DNA of 64,000 nucleotides, taken from positions 4,482,001 through 4,546,000 of the forward strand of contig OY747702.1 in assembly GCA_963556495.2 (NCBI GenBank). Direction: 5' to 3'. Below the pieces are notes generated by a model. It was not told the DNA's origin, did no database searches, and saw only the letters and a program-made list of their open reading frames with translations. A program made the translations under genes and the position numbers. Positions 1-11,500 of the stretch are shown piece by piece (position 1 is the stretch's first letter; the number at the start of each line of letters is the position of its first letter). This stretch comes from Valencia hispanica (Eukaryota > Chordata > Actinopteri > Cyprinodontiformes > Valenciidae).

Positions 1-844
1 TTCTTCACTTCTGCTTTGCATTGTGAATTGGTGGTTTGAAAACTGACCAGAATGTGCTGATTAGTCTTAAACTAATCGCAATTAGTGTAAAACTAACTTA
101 GCCTTATTCCCAACACTGTTCAATACAAGCCTTGGTTTTTGAGCAAACATATTCATTCTGAACTGTGACATCATTATCAATTTATTGTTGTTTCTATTTC
201 TGTGCATTTTTATCACTTTTACTGTTTTACTTCTGAGTGTGAGTTTTATTATCGTTATTCTTTTCTTAGTGGTTTTTGTGTGTTACTAGTTTGGTGAGTT
301 TGTTGATTAAAGTGTGTTAACTGAAAGTGAATTCTTTTTGTAATAAACTCTTGTATTTTGGAAAACCATTGTTGTTATTTCACCTACATGTGTAGTAACT
401 TGCTGTTCAGGAACGCCAAGAACTTATTCCTTCATCTATTGTTTAATTACCTCAGCCTTATCAGGCAGGTAATCATAAACACAAACTGAGACTGAACAAT
501 TTGGCTATTGATATTCCTGGAATCCAGGTGGTGCCATAAATTTTTACATAAAATTATTAATCTGATTAATAATTGCCCTAAGCAATTATTCATAATTATT
601 CATAGCAAAAACCTACCTATCTGTGGCACAACACAGCCGAGTCCAGAGCTAAATAATGTAATGATCGATGTCTTCGGCACAATCAACTATTTTTAAACAC
701 GACCTGTCAAAGGATTTTTGTGATACTGTGTGAGGAAATGGGCTCCGACCAGACAACTGTTCTGTGTCGCAGCGAGTCCTTATGCCTGTCAGGTGGAAAA
801 GTGCTGTCCAGGGTCTTTGAACTGTGAGATGATATCCAATTTAG
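1..844. other. Non-coding, repeat-derived
   Basis: AT-rich sequence with no credible gene. Bases 57-167 recur in inverted orientation at 10945-11047, so at least this part is a dispersed repeat. The short open frame near 508-696 has no recognisable domain. Confidence 0.5.
57..167 (+). repeat. Dispersed repeat B, copy 1 (inverted relative to copy 2)
   Basis: The reverse complement of this block, including the run ggctaagttagttttacac, matches 10945-11047 (agctaagttagttttaaac) with scattered mismatches over roughly 100 bases. The family is not recognised. Confidence 0.6.
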
Positions 845-1785
845 TTTATTTCTATAGCGCTGATTTACAACAGATGTCCTCTCAAGGCACTTTACAAGAA
901 AAGTCATTTCAATACAATCATACAAACATTCCAATAAATTAAAAGTTTTTGTTAGTTTCCTATTTAGGGAATCCCAGCAGATTGAATCGAGTCATTGACT
1001 GGCAGTTGCGCTCCGTTGATACAGACTCCAACCACAGCAATCCCTCATACTGAGCAAGCATGTAGCGACAGTGGAGAGAAAAATCGCCCCTTTAACAGGA
1101 AGAAACCTCCAGCAGAACCAGAACCAGAACCTGGCTCGGTACGAGCGGCCATCTTCCTTGACCGTCTTGGGGTTTGAGAAGACAAAACAGAGACACAGAA
1201 AGAACAGAAGATCTGATATAAGACTACATTTTACATAAAAGAAAGTAAAAAGTTGATAACAGGACATGGTGGATGTTCAGTTACTGGGAGCATCATCCCA
1301 GTCGATGCCCCCCGTCCAACAGGGCATTGCAGCCAAGCAGGATACCAGACCAGGTATATCTTCTATGGAGAGAAAAACACTGAGAGAAAACAAAGTTAAC
1401 AATCAAAATAACAGCATATAATACTAACAACTGGAGAGTCAAGGCAAGGCAATTTTATTAGTATAGCACACTTTCAACAACAAGGTAATTCAAGGTACTT
1501 TACATGATTAAGAGATAAAGTAAAAATAGCAATATAGCATGAAACACACACAGAGCATATGACACGTCAAACATTACTCAAAAGCAGACATGCATGTAGG
1601 ATAAAATAAAAACAGCAATAAAGCATGAAGCACATACAAAATATATGATACATTAGAAACATTACTTAAAGGCTGCTCTAAACAGATGGGTTTAGAAGAG
1701 AAAGTAGCAGAGTGTAGAAAATTGGTAAGTCTATCCTCCAGCAGTCTAAGCCTATAGCAGCATAACTACAGAGATAGGTCAGGAT
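845..1785 (-). mobile_element. Teleost retroposon family A, copy 1
   Basis: On the minus strand this reads as a widespread teleost non-coding retroposon. It has the body block ccagtaactgaacatcc, the block gctcagtatgagggattgct and a 3' segment gagaggacatctgttgtaaa, and it should end in a TGAATT-type tail. The same sequence occurs inverted at 6351-7655. This copy is interrupted at about 1437-1690 by another repeat. No open reading frame. I treat it as the 3' part of a LINE or SINE; the parent family is not certain. Confidence 0.7.
1437..1690. repeat. Insertion inside retroposon copy 1
   Basis: A block beginning aaggcaaggcaattttatta with the phrase ttcaaggtactttacatgat, a common teleost LINE/SINE 3'-end motif. 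It is absent from the matching position of the inverted partner at 6351-7655, which shows it was inserted later (or was lost from the partner). Confidence 0.5.
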
Positions 1786-2162
1786 GACCTAAGCCACTCT
1801 AACTATAAGCTTTATCAAAAAGGAAAGTTTTAAACCTGGCCTTAAAAGTAAACAGAGTGTCTGCCTCACGGACTAAAGCTGGGAGCTGGTTCCAAATCTG
1901 CATCTTTTTGATGGAAGAGTGCAGCGATTGTGCTCAAAAATGTTACTGTAACAAGTTCTTTATTAAACTTGCATACAGTTATTTTTTTTCTCCTGAAACC
2001 AAAGTTCAATGAATCGATGCAGGGCACAAACACATGCCTCCCCCTGGCAGATAAAGTGACATAGGTGACTGTTTAGGTGAAAGTGGTGGTGGGGGAGGTG
2101 GGGTTTGCCCCTCCCCTTTTCACAAAGACCTGACTCTTGCTCACTGCTAGGGCCTTCACATA
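1786..2162. other. Non-coding, probably repeat-derived
   Basis: It includes tgcctcacggactaaagctg and gagctggttcc, which resemble the 3' region of common fish retroposons. No gene or RNA is visible. Confidence 0.35.
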
Positions 2163-3751
2163 CAGTGGCTTGCAAAAGTATTCGGCCCCTTGAACTTTTC
2201 CACATTTTGTCACATTACAGCCACAAACATGAACCAATTTTATTGGAATTCCAGGTGAAAGACCAAAACAAAGTGGTGTACATGTGAGAAGTGGAAGGAA
2301 AATCATACATGATTCCAAACATTTTTTACAAATGAATAACTGAAAAGTGGGGTGTGCGTAATTATTCAGCCCCCTTTGGTCTGAGTGCAGTCAGTTGCCC
2401 ATAGACATTGTCTGATGAGTGCTAATGACTAAATAGAGGCACCTGTGTGTAATCTAATGTCAGTACAAATACAGCTGCCCTGTGACGGCCTCAGAGGTTG
2501 TCTAAGAGAATGTTGGGAGCAACAACACCATGAAGTCCAAAGAACACACCAGACAGGTCAGGGATAAAGTTATTGAGAAATTTAAAGCAGGCTTAGGCTA
2601 CAAAAAGATTTCCCAAGCCTTGAACATCCCACGGAGCGCTGTTCAAGTGATCATTCAGAAATGGAAGGAGAATGGCACAACTGTGAACCTACCAAGACAA
2701 GGCCGTCCACCTAAACTCACAGGCCGAACAAGAAAGGCGCTGATCAGAAATGCAGCCAGGAGGCCAATGGTGACTCTGGATGAGCTGCAGAGATCTACAG
2801 CTCAGGTGGGGGAATCTGTCCATAGGACAACTATTAGTCGTGCACTGCACAAAGTTGTCCTTTATGGAAGAGTGGCAAGAAGAAAGCCATTGTTAAAAGA
2901 AAACCATAAGAAGTCCCGTTTGCAGTTTGCCACAAGCCATGTGGGGGACACAGCAAACATGTGGAAGAAGGTGCTCTGGTCAGATGAGACCAAAATGGAA
3001 CTTTTTGGCCAAAATGCAAAACGCTATGTGTGGCGGAAAACTAACACTGCATATCACTCTGAACGCACCATCCCCACTGTCAAATATGGTGGTGGCAGCA
3101 TCATGCTCTGGGGGTGCTTCTCTTCAGCAGGGACAGGGAAGCTGGTCAGAGTTGATGGGAAGATGGATGGAGCCAAATACAGGGCAATCTTGGAAGAAAA
3201 CCTCTTGGAGTCTGCAAAAGACTTGAGACTGGGGCGGAGGTTCACCTTCCAGCAGGACAACGACCCTAAACATAAAGCCAGGGCAACAATGGAATGGTTT
3301 AAAACAAAACATATCCATGTGTTAGAATGGCCCAGTCAAAGTCCAGATCTAAATCCAATCCAGAATCTGTGGCAAGATCTGAAAACTGCTGTTCACAAAC
3401 GCTGTCCATCTAATCTGACTGAGCTGGAGCTGTTTTGCAAAGAAGAATGAGCAAGAATTTCAGTCTCTAGATGTGCAAAGCTGGTAGAGACATACCCTAA
3501 AAGACTGGCAGCTGGAATTGCAGCAAAAGGTGGTTCTACAAAGTATTGACTCAGAGGGCTGAATAATTACGCACACCCCACTTTTCAGTTATTTATTTGT
3601 AAAAAATGTTTGGAATCATGTATGATTTTCGTTCCACTTCTCACATGTACACCACTTTGTTTTGGTCTTTCACCTGGAATTCCAATAAAATTGATTCATG
3701 CTTGTGGCTGTAATGTGACAAAATGTGGAAAAGTTCAAGGGGGCCGAATAC
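2163..3751 (+). mobile_element. Tc1-like DNA transposon with long terminal repeats, 3' end clipped
   Basis: The left end cagtggcttgcaaaagtatt follows a TA. The first roughly 200 bases (to about 2371) recur inverted at 3563-3751, so this is a Tc1 element with about 200-bp inverted repeats. The right copy stops at gggccgaatac and is missing the last 15 or so bases; a hAT fragment starts immediately after. It carries one transposase reading frame (2530-3549). Confidence 0.9.
2530..3549 (+). pseudogene. Tc1-family transposase, catalytically dead and with one nonsense codon
   Basis: A DDE transposase of the Tc1/mariner superfamily (cut-and-paste at TA). The frame runs 339 codons to TGA at 3549, the usual family length. 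The N-terminus has paired helix-turn-helix domains with a GRPPKLT hook (about residues 1-110). The catalytic core has WSDETK (Asp at 152), QQDNDPKHK (Asp at 243) and SPDLNPIQNLW. In active relatives the last motif is PIENLW, so the third catalytic residue, exactly 34 residues after the second Asp, is Gln278 here. A TGA at 3448-3450 (codon 307) replaces the Trp of the conserved FCKEEW; in-frame homology continues to KGGSTKY. Otherwise no frameshifts. It cannot make an active enzyme. Confidence 0.92.
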
Positions 3752-3754
3752 AAA

Positions 3755-4733
3755 TCTGGCACGTCTGGAATGAGGCGGAACACCTGCTCTGTTATACCCG
3801 GTCAAAGTAAGCTGCTTTTCAAGGATAAACAACTTCTCCTTACACAGAAATGAGAAATGTGTGGAAGTGTGCTGTGTAGACTTATGGACATATGACTTCG
3901 TCACCTGGAAAGGCTTTGTTGAGATAGTGCAACACTTTGTTAATGTCGCCGCTAAATATGGCAAATTTGATGTAAAAGATGTTTCACCTCATCCAACCAC
4001 TGTATCCAGACATGTTGAGGGGCGAGCAAAAGCACTGCAGGCATCAGTGACAGCGGCGATAAAGCCCATCATTGAAACATATTGATGTGCCATCACAACA
4101 GATATATGGACGGAGGATTACCATAAAACTTCATTCATATCCAGCACCATCCATTATACAAACAACGACTTCAACCTAGTTTCCAGGGTGTTATTCGCGG
4201 CACCCTTCGAGAGGGGTGTATCAAAAACAGGGGAGAACATCAGGAGCCTTCTATTCCAGAAACTCAGTGAATTTGGAATAGATGCGTCACTTCTGTCCTG
4301 CCGTGTTGTGTTTGTCACGGACCGTGGAGCCAACATAGTTGCTGCCCTGCGTGGATACACAAGGCTGAACTGCAACGCGCACATCCTGAACGTCACCCTG
4401 TCAAGTGCATTTGCACCAGGCGTGTTGGCTGAAACTGCTGAGCTGTCTGAACTGTTGATCAATGCAAAAAAACTGGTGAAATATTTCAAACATTCAGGTC
4501 TGCAAAACAACTTGAAGAAATCCCTCAAGCAGTCAATCAAGACCCGATGGAATTCAAATTATGATATGCTGGATTCCATACTTCAGCAGCATGAAGAAAT
4601 CTCCACATTACTGCTGAGCAATAACCAGTATGAAAGGATTGTGCAGATCAATGCAAACACTTTGAAAACAGTAGTTGTGTTCCTTAAGTTATTCAAGGAT
4701 GCTACTAATGACATAGAGTCTGCTAAACCTTAG
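3755..4733 (+). pseudogene. hAT-superfamily transposase fragment
   Basis: A single reading frame with homology to hAT transposases of the ZBED/hobo type. It has HPTTVSRHVEGRAKAL, then a premature TGA at 4083-4085, then CAITTDIWTEDYHKTSF, VTDRGANIVAALRG and NCNAHILNV. TDIW and TDRGAN correspond to acidic catalytic-core motifs, and the Cys-His pair to the conserved CxxH. It stops at a TAG at 4731 after an alpha-helical region, so the C-terminal dimerisation domain is missing. The left side abuts the clipped Tc1 element; no terminal inverted repeats were identified. A dead fragment. Confidence 0.8.
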
Positions 4734-4838
4734 ATCCTACTCTCTTCATTATTTACATTATCTTGGTGTTGGTCTTGAAGACACAGCTCTTCATCACCAA
4801 AAATTATCACAAAACAAGGTCAGTCCATTTATTTTATA

Positions 4839-5200
4839 ACCCCCTATAAATACTTGGGCATACAAATTGATGATAATTTGAGCTTCAAGGGGCGCATTGA
4901 AAGCCTGCTGAAAAAGCTTAAGCTGAAACTAGGTTTCGTTTATCATAATAAATCATGTTTCTCATATTATGCCAGAAAACGGTTGCCGTCTGCCACTTTG
5001 AGCATTTTATACTATGGAGATATTGTCTGTATGAATGCCTCTGTGCTCTCAGCTCTTTTGAATTTGGATTGCTTTACTAATTTACAACTTCAGCTCCCAA
5101 TATTACGTGTACTGATTTGGTCACTAACATATGAAAGAAATTACATGGATTGTCTCCTCTCTGTGGCTCCTGTTAGTAGGTGGGGTATATATTAGATGGA
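4839..5200 (+). pseudogene. LINE reverse transcriptase, C-terminal fragment
   Basis: The translation has YKYLGIQIDDNLSFKGRIES, LKLKLGFVYHNKSCFS and STLSILYYGDIV-like motifs, typical of the thumb and C-terminal part of fish non-LTR reverse transcriptases (KYLGI...LSF...LGF). The upstream catalytic core (FADD box) is absent. Clade not determined. Confidence 0.65.
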
Positions 5201-5284
5201 ACATGAACATTTTCCATCTGTCATCTGTACCCTTCAATCTTATGCAGGATTACAGGGGGCGGGGATGGTACCTAATTTTCAGTA

Positions 5285-5590
5285 GTCACGGGGCGAGAGG
5301 CAGGGTACATCCTGGACAGGTCTCCAGTCCATCGCAGGGCAACACAGGGACATACAGGACAAACAAACATACACGCACACACTCACACCTAAGGACAATT
5401 TGCAGGGACCAATTTACCTTACATGAACATGTTTTGGACTGTGGGAGGAAGCCAGAGTACCCGGAGAGAACCCACGCATGCACAGGGAGAACATGCAAAC
5501 TCCATGCAGAAAAACTCCAGGCTGAGATTTGAACCCAGGCCTTCCTGCTGCAAGGCAACAGTGCTACCAACTGCACCACTGTGCTGCCCG
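5285..5590 (-). mobile_element. tRNA-derived SINE, copy 1
   Basis: On the minus strand it starts with a tRNA-like head. It has an A-box-like tggtgcagttgg (5578-5567), then a B-box ggttcaaatct (5535-5525), then the body tggagtttgcatgttctcc and the tail cctggacaggtcgccagtcc-like. Related copies are at 14845-14970 and 52250-52515. Transcribed, if at all, by RNA polymerase III. Confidence 0.75.
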
Positions 5591-5597
5591 ATAACAT

Positions 5598-5680
5598 AAC
5601 ATTTTCTTGTAAAGTGTCTTGAGATGACATCTGTTGTGAATCGGCACTATATAAATAGACCGAATAGAATCAAATCATAA
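5598..5680 (+). mobile_element. Retroposon family A, 3'-tail fragment
   Basis: Contains ttgagatgacatctgttgtg and cactatataaatagac, the same 3' tail as the copies at 845-1785 (inverted) and 6351-7655. It directly abuts the SINE on its left. Confidence 0.6.
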
Positions 5681-6350
5681 CATGAACATTTATTAATGAT
5701 GTGTTAAAACCACGGAAAATTTACAGTGGCATGATTTGAGCAAGCTAACAGGGGTTAAATTGTGATGGACAGACAGCTGGGTCAGAGCATTTCCAGAACT
5801 GCAGTTGTGTTCCAGGTCTGCACGGGTCAGTATCTACTAAATGTGGTCCAACAGGGTAATGAGGTCCTAAACTCTTTGGTAAATGTGAGGAGCAAAGGCT
5901 GCCTTATGTGATCTGATCAAACAGACGAGCTAATGTGCCCTGAATTAGTCAAGAAGTTAATTCTGGTTCTGAGAGAGGTAACAGAATACAAAGAGCATCA
6001 CAGTATGTTGTGCAGTGAGCCAAAAGTTGACCAAAGTGCTAAATAATAAAAAATAAAAATACAGTTAGCAATAAGAAAACAAGACAACAAGAGTAAAGAG
6101 ACTCAATAAAAAAAATAAAAGAAGCCGCACAAGCAACAAAACAAATAGGAACAATAAATATAAAGTTTGAATTATCTGATTGCTTCTTGTAGCAAGATTG
6201 GAATAAAAGCAAATAAAAACTAAGTTAAAGCAGAACATATTAAGTTTGAGCACTCTTAGATATTTAAAGCCTGACAGAAAAGTTGCATTTTAAGTCTACT
6301 TTTAAAAAGCATCATCCATGCAAAATATTATAAATCATATTTTCATTCAG
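5681..6350. other. Non-coding; nothing recognised
   Basis: AT-rich sequence with A-rich runs around 6040-6130. No domain, RNA gene or clear repeat boundary was seen. Confidence 0.4.
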
Positions 6351-7655
6351 ATTCTCTGTAGTTATGCTGCTTTAGGCTTAGACCGTTGAAGGACAGACTG
6401 ATCACTTTTCTTCACTCTGCTACTTTTCTCTACTACTACTCTCCAGTTTTATTTTTTGCTGTTATTTCGACTGTTAACTTTGGTTTTTCTCAGTGTTTTT
6501 CTCTCCATAGAAGATATACCTGGTCTGGTATCCTGCTTGGCTGCAATGCCCTGTTGGACGGGGGGCATCGACTGGGATGATGCTCCCAGTAACTGAACAT
6601 CCTCCGTGTCCTGTTATCACCTTTTTACTTTAATATAGAAAGTACTTTTACATCAGTTCCCTTTGTTCGGTCTGTGTTTCTGCTCTCTCCTCTCAAACCC
6701 CCAGTGTCATGTTTGGGTATTAAGAGGACCCAAATGCAGCAAGTAAAATGAGAATAATTTAATTGCAACAAAAACAAGGAACAAGAACTTACAAAACTCA
6801 GAAGGACAAAAAAATGCAGCGACAGGAAAAACAAGAACCAGACAGGGAAGATTGACGACGAACCAGCGAGTAGGGACTGTTAGAGGAAGGCTTAAGTGTA
6901 CCGAGGAGGCGTTAGAGTGGCAGGGAGAAGAGCTAAGGGCTAATTAGGAGAAGCAGTAGCAGGTGAGAGGGAGAGAGCAGGTGGAAACAATCAGTAGCTG
7001 GAACAGAATGCAGAATGGCTAGAGATGCAAAGGAAGGCCAAGAGCAAAACATAAGGATTAGACAGAGGAATATACTAACCTAAGAGAAACTGGAGAGCAC
7101 ATGGAACTAAGGAAATAAGCCTACAAGGAAGAATTCTTTAAAGAGGACTAAATAGAAAGAGAAATTAAACAGAACAGAAGTGACTGGGACTAATAATTAA
7201 TAAGTAAAAGTAGGAACCTAAGAAAATAAATAAGGGATGAACACAAATATGAGAAACCAAACATAAGAGCACCTGTGGGTGAGGAAACGTAGTGGAAGGA
7301 AAAAATCAAGTAACACAACAAAACACCATGAAATAGACTAAAAGAATAATGTAAACTGAATAAGAGATTGAATTAATCCAAACTCAAAGACCAAACACCC
7401 AAGGAACAAGAATAAGAAGGAACTCTGCTGGGATTTCTTAAACAGAAAAATTTTAAACTGACTGGAATGCATCAACGGAGCGCAACCTCAAGTCAATGAC
7501 TCGATTCAATCTGCTTGGATTCCTTAAATAGGAAACTAACTAAAACTTTGAATTTATTGGAATGTTTGTATGATTGATTGAAATGGCTTTTCTTGTAAAT
7601 TGCCTAAAGATGACATCTGTTGTGAATCAGCACTATTAAATAAACTGAATTGAAT
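6351..7655 (+). mobile_element. Teleost retroposon family A, copy 2
   Basis: The sense-orientation partner of 845-1785. It carries ctgtagttatgctgctttag, the block gatgatgctcccagtaactg, and a 3' end reading gatgacatctgttgtgaatc followed by an aataaactgaattgaattga-type tail near 7650. It is split at about 6706-7455 by an unrelated A-rich repeat. Confidence 0.7.
6706..7455 (+). repeat. A-rich dispersed repeat D, copy 1, inserted in retroposon copy 2
   Basis: Begins tgtcatgtttgggtattaag then aggacccaaatgcagc, and continues for 750 A-rich bases. The same start (ggaggacccaaatgcagcag) recurs at 11215-11500, and an inverted relative probably lies at 61267-61590. It has no coding capacity. It is missing from the inverted retroposon partner, which marks it as an insertion. 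Confidence 0.55.
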
Positions 7656-8821
7656 TGAATAGATTCAGATCCCATTAAAACAGAATGAATACTTACGTTA
7701 AATGATTTGAAACCAAAACAAAATATGTTGCACCATAAGCAGATTTGAAACGTTTGACCAAATTCATACATGTCAAAGGCAATAATAGCAAATTCTGAGA
7801 AAGTGTATGTGATTTTGAATACATTAATAAATAAATCTCTGAAATATTCTCTCGTTACTGTAGCATTAAGCAAATGGAAAACATTTTGATGATTCTAACT
7901 GACCTAAAACAAGAGCAGTTTAGTCTGATTTAACTTCAGACAGTGAGAAAAAAGTTCTCTTTTTAGTTGATGTATGTAAATTCTTAGTTTCAACTGTAGT
8001 ATTGTCTCAGATTTTACATCGGCAATTTTTCATCACACATAAAGTTAGCCAGTTAGTCAAGTTCATGTCTTTGAAAGCACCATAACTGCACTGTATCCTG
8101 GATAATCTCCATCCATTCTCTTTTACACTATATCTAACATGGCTTTAGAATGTAGGCTGCTTCATTATCTATTAAAAAGAAAACCAAATAAAGAACAGCT
8201 ACAAAGATGCACTACTTAATTCAAACCATCTGCTCTGCTGAATCTCTAGTGAAAAGCTATTGGCAGACATGTTTAATAGTTAACAACTGGCTTCATATTT
8301 CTGTTAAACCTGACAGAAGTTTTGCCAGAGACATTGGGAGACACATCTGCATTTTAAAGATAGTGGCAAGCAGAGATTAAACAATACCAACAATTTTGTA
8401 TGCAAAGATTATGGTGTGCTTAAATAATATTCCAAACCTGGATGTGAAAGTAAAATCACTCTGGTGAACATTGCATTGAGTCAACAAAGGGGTACATACA
8501 TGTGTTTGTACTCCCCCATTTTTTGAAAAATGTAATCCATACATGTATTCCTGTACATTCTCAAAGTCTCTTAATTCTAATTCTAAAAAGTTATTATTAA
8601 AAATTTAAAAAATTGAGTCCTTCTTGGTTTAGTCTAAGTCCCTACAGGAAAGTTTCACCATGATGTCTTGAGTCGTACAGTGCCTAGCAGTGGAGAGGAA
8701 AAATAAACTAAACAGCCTCAGTTATCTTAGTTAGCCTCAGTGGTATATCAGTTCAGCGTCTCACTCACTCACCATAAATGTTAAAAAATAGAGCAGAAAA
8801 CTTTTCAAGTCAGTGCAGATG
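7656..8821. other. Non-coding; nothing recognised
   Basis: AT-rich, no credible gene. A scrap near 8680-8710 (cagtggagaggaaaaa) resembles retroposon family A. Confidence 0.4.
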
Positions 8822-9541
8822 TACAGTCATGGCCAAATGTTTTGAGAAAAACAAGAATATTGGTTTTAACAAAGTGTGCTGCTTTAGTGTATTTAAATAG
8901 TTTTGTCAGTTGTTTCCATTATATATTGGAAGCATAATTACAGGCACTTTGTAAGTTTCAATGGCTTTTGTTTACAATTAGATTAAGTTTATGCAAAGAG
9001 TCATTGTGTGCAGTTTTTTTTTCCAAGACCTGTGCAATACGCTGTGGCATCCTGATCCTATAGCTAAATCATCTTTAGGAGACGGTCCTGGCCGAACTTT
9101 CTTGTGCGCCCTGAAGCCTTCTTAGTAGCAACAATATTCTTTCCTGTTAAGCCCTTTTTCATGCAGCGCCATGATGGCTACACGTGTTTCCTTGCAGGTG
9201 ACCAAGGTTAACTGGAAGTACAATGATTAGAAGCATCACCCTACTTTTAACTTATCCAGTCTGCTATTCTAACTCAGTCAGCATAACATAATGATGTCCA
9301 GCCTTGTGCTCGTCAACATTCTCACCTGTTTTAATAAGAAGATTAGTGAAATGATCTGAGCAGATGCTTTTGTGGCAGTGATGAAATGCAGTGGAAATGT
9401 GTTTTTTTTATTAAATGTAGTTTTTATCGGCTAAGGACGATATGTGATCGCTTTTCATTACATTCTGGAGTTTATGCACATTGCCATTATAAACCAAACC
9501 ATTATTTGTGTCATTCCAAAAACTTTTGGACATGACTGAAG
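8822..9541. mobile_element. Internally deleted Tc1-like element
   Basis: The left end is tacagtcatggccaaatgtt and the right end, read inverted, is cttcagtcatgtccaaaagt. About 720 bases lie between, against about 1.6 kb for full members. Inside, remnants of the minus-strand transposase N-terminus survive (ggagacggtcctggc, cgtgtttccttgcaggt), but the catalytic core is gone. Non-autonomous. Confidence 0.75.
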
Positions 9542-10284
9542 ACTGCAGACGACTTAGGAGAGCGAACAATCTACACTAGATTTGCTAGCCCGAGAAATTA
9601 GAACTTTATTCCAGGGACTGTTTTCAAACTAAATCCAGCAGTAAACTTTTTAAGAAGACTTAATCCGCATATTACCAAAACAGCAAAAAATTAAATAGAT
9701 AAAAAATTAGAGAGGTTTGATATCTTGAAAACAACAAGATGGATGTTTGAGACTGCTACGCCATCAGTCCTTTGTGTCTTCGTTGTTGTCAGGGGTATTT
9801 TAGTCATTGTGTATGTATGACTGTCCTTATTTTAGTATTTTACTTATCCCTATTTATGTATGTTTTATTATATTAGAACAAGACCAACAGTGCTGCTACT
9901 GACAATTTTGTTGTAAGGTTTTTTCTACAATGACAGTAAACTTATTACTCTTATTTCATTGGGCCAGACTGGTGGTCTATATTAAGGGTTGCATGTCGGG
10001 TGCTTGGTGGCTAACAATGTGGTGGCCATCTAAAGTGTAGTGGGGAGGGGTAGAGGGTTGTTGTGTGAAATGTTCCAAATTTGCCCCTCAGTTTTGCAAC
10101 ATAAACTCCATCATATACAGCAACCACAGTTCATATGGTCCCACTCCATACCCATGTTTGCATGTGTGGCCTCAACCTTAACCGCTATGCACAGATATGC
10201 AACAAGGGAAATAAAAAATTACTGGCTTTTTCATTTCTTCAAATTTAAGAATCTGGGCCCCGAATTAAAGCTGTAATACTGAGC
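9542..10284. other. Non-coding; nothing recognised
   Basis: No domain, RNA or repeat boundary visible. A frame at 10040-10276 has no recognisable features. Confidence 0.4.
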
Positions 10285-10915
10285 ATAAAAGCTCATGTTG
10301 AACAAGAGCAGTAGAAAAGCTACTTGGAAGATATTAAATAATGTAATAAAAAAAGTAATAACGGGTACCCAAAATATTTTGTCAGAGAATCTTAAAATAT
10401 CTGACGAGAAAAACATATCAAATGAATTCTGTAAATATTTTACAGGCATAGACTAGATAGCAAAAAAGAAAATTCCAAAAACAACATGTAGTACTGAAAC
10501 TACACTAACAGATAATGTAAATAGTATTTTTCTCTTTCATGTGGAAGGAGATAAAATATGGAAAATTTAAAAAAAAATAAAAAAATTTTAAAAAAAAGAG
10601 CCCAACTGACTGAAGGCTTAGACATGAGGATTGTAAAAAAAAAAAACTATTATTGAATCTGTTATTGAACGATTCACATATATGTGCAATTTGTCTGTTA
10701 AAACAGGAACATTTACTGAAAAAATCAAAACAGCCAAAATTATACATATTTAAAAAAATGGGGGCAAACACAAATTCAAAAATATTAGAAAAAGTATTTG
10801 CAACAAGACTGGATAACTTCATGCGGAAAAAAATAATAATAATCAATATGGTTTTTAAAAAAACACTCAACAGCAATGGCAAAAATGGAATTAACCAAAA
10901 AGATACCAAGAGAAA
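10285..10915 (+). pseudogene. LINE ORF2 fragment (linker and start of reverse transcriptase)
   Basis: Broken frames read ATWKILNNVIKKVITG, ISNEFCKYFTGID, then ESVIERFTYMCNLSVKTGTF and KILEKVFATRLDNF. These match the region just before and at the start of the reverse transcriptase domain of fish LINEs (ATWKILN, FNNFF, SLKTGVFP and KILEKVFNNRL motifs). Poly(A) runs and several frameshifts interrupt it. The catalytic FADD part is absent. Confidence 0.65.
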
Positions 10916-10944
10916 TCGATAACAATAACTACTTCATAAGTGTA

Positions 10945-11047
10945 GTTCAGTTTGAATATGTATGCTCAAAGAGGCTTGTATTGAAAGACTTGGAAGTGAA
11001 GCTAAGTTAGTTTTAAACTAATTGTGATTATTTTAAGACTAATTGGC
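10945..11047 (-). repeat. Dispersed repeat B, copy 2
   Basis: Inverted partner of 57-167, sharing ggcttgtattga, gctaagttagtttta and taagactaat. The two copies are 10.8 kb apart and face each other. Confidence 0.6.
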
Positions 11048-11214
11048 ACCTTATGGTTTATGGTCTTATCGGTCACTGCAGTGATGGATCTAATTTCTTA
11101 TTTTGACATACTAAGACGGTTTCAAAAACAGCTTATTCGATTAGTTTTTGGTGTTTAAACTATCTATTTTAAAGTCGATGTGTATTTTGAATACCGTAGA
11201 TAACAACCTATCAT

Positions 11215-11500
11215 GTTTGTGTAAAGGAGGACCCAAATGCAGCAGTTCAGGATGAAGGAAAAATAAAATGTTTAATAGGCAAAGTCCAACAACTTACAAG
11301 CAACCTGAGCATAAAGAAACGAGGAGAAAGACGGGGCATAACGATGGAGGATCCAGCAGAGAACAAAGGAGACGGGAGAGGATAAATAAGGGGTCATTCT
11401 ATTTAGCTTAGCACCAAAGAACAAAGGAATAACTCCAGTAGAACGGATTAACTCATGTTGCATGATTTAAAACGACTCGATCAATAAACTTTGAAAAACA
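11215..11500 (+). repeat. A-rich dispersed repeat D, copy 2
   Basis: Starts catgtttgtgtaaaggagga then cccaaatgcagcag, like the start of the insertion at 6706. Non-coding. Confidence 0.5.

Noticed and set aside
5340..5560. A tRNA gene suggested by A- and B-box motifs
   Set aside because: No cloverleaf; the boxes belong to a SINE head with a long unrelated body and further copies in the window.
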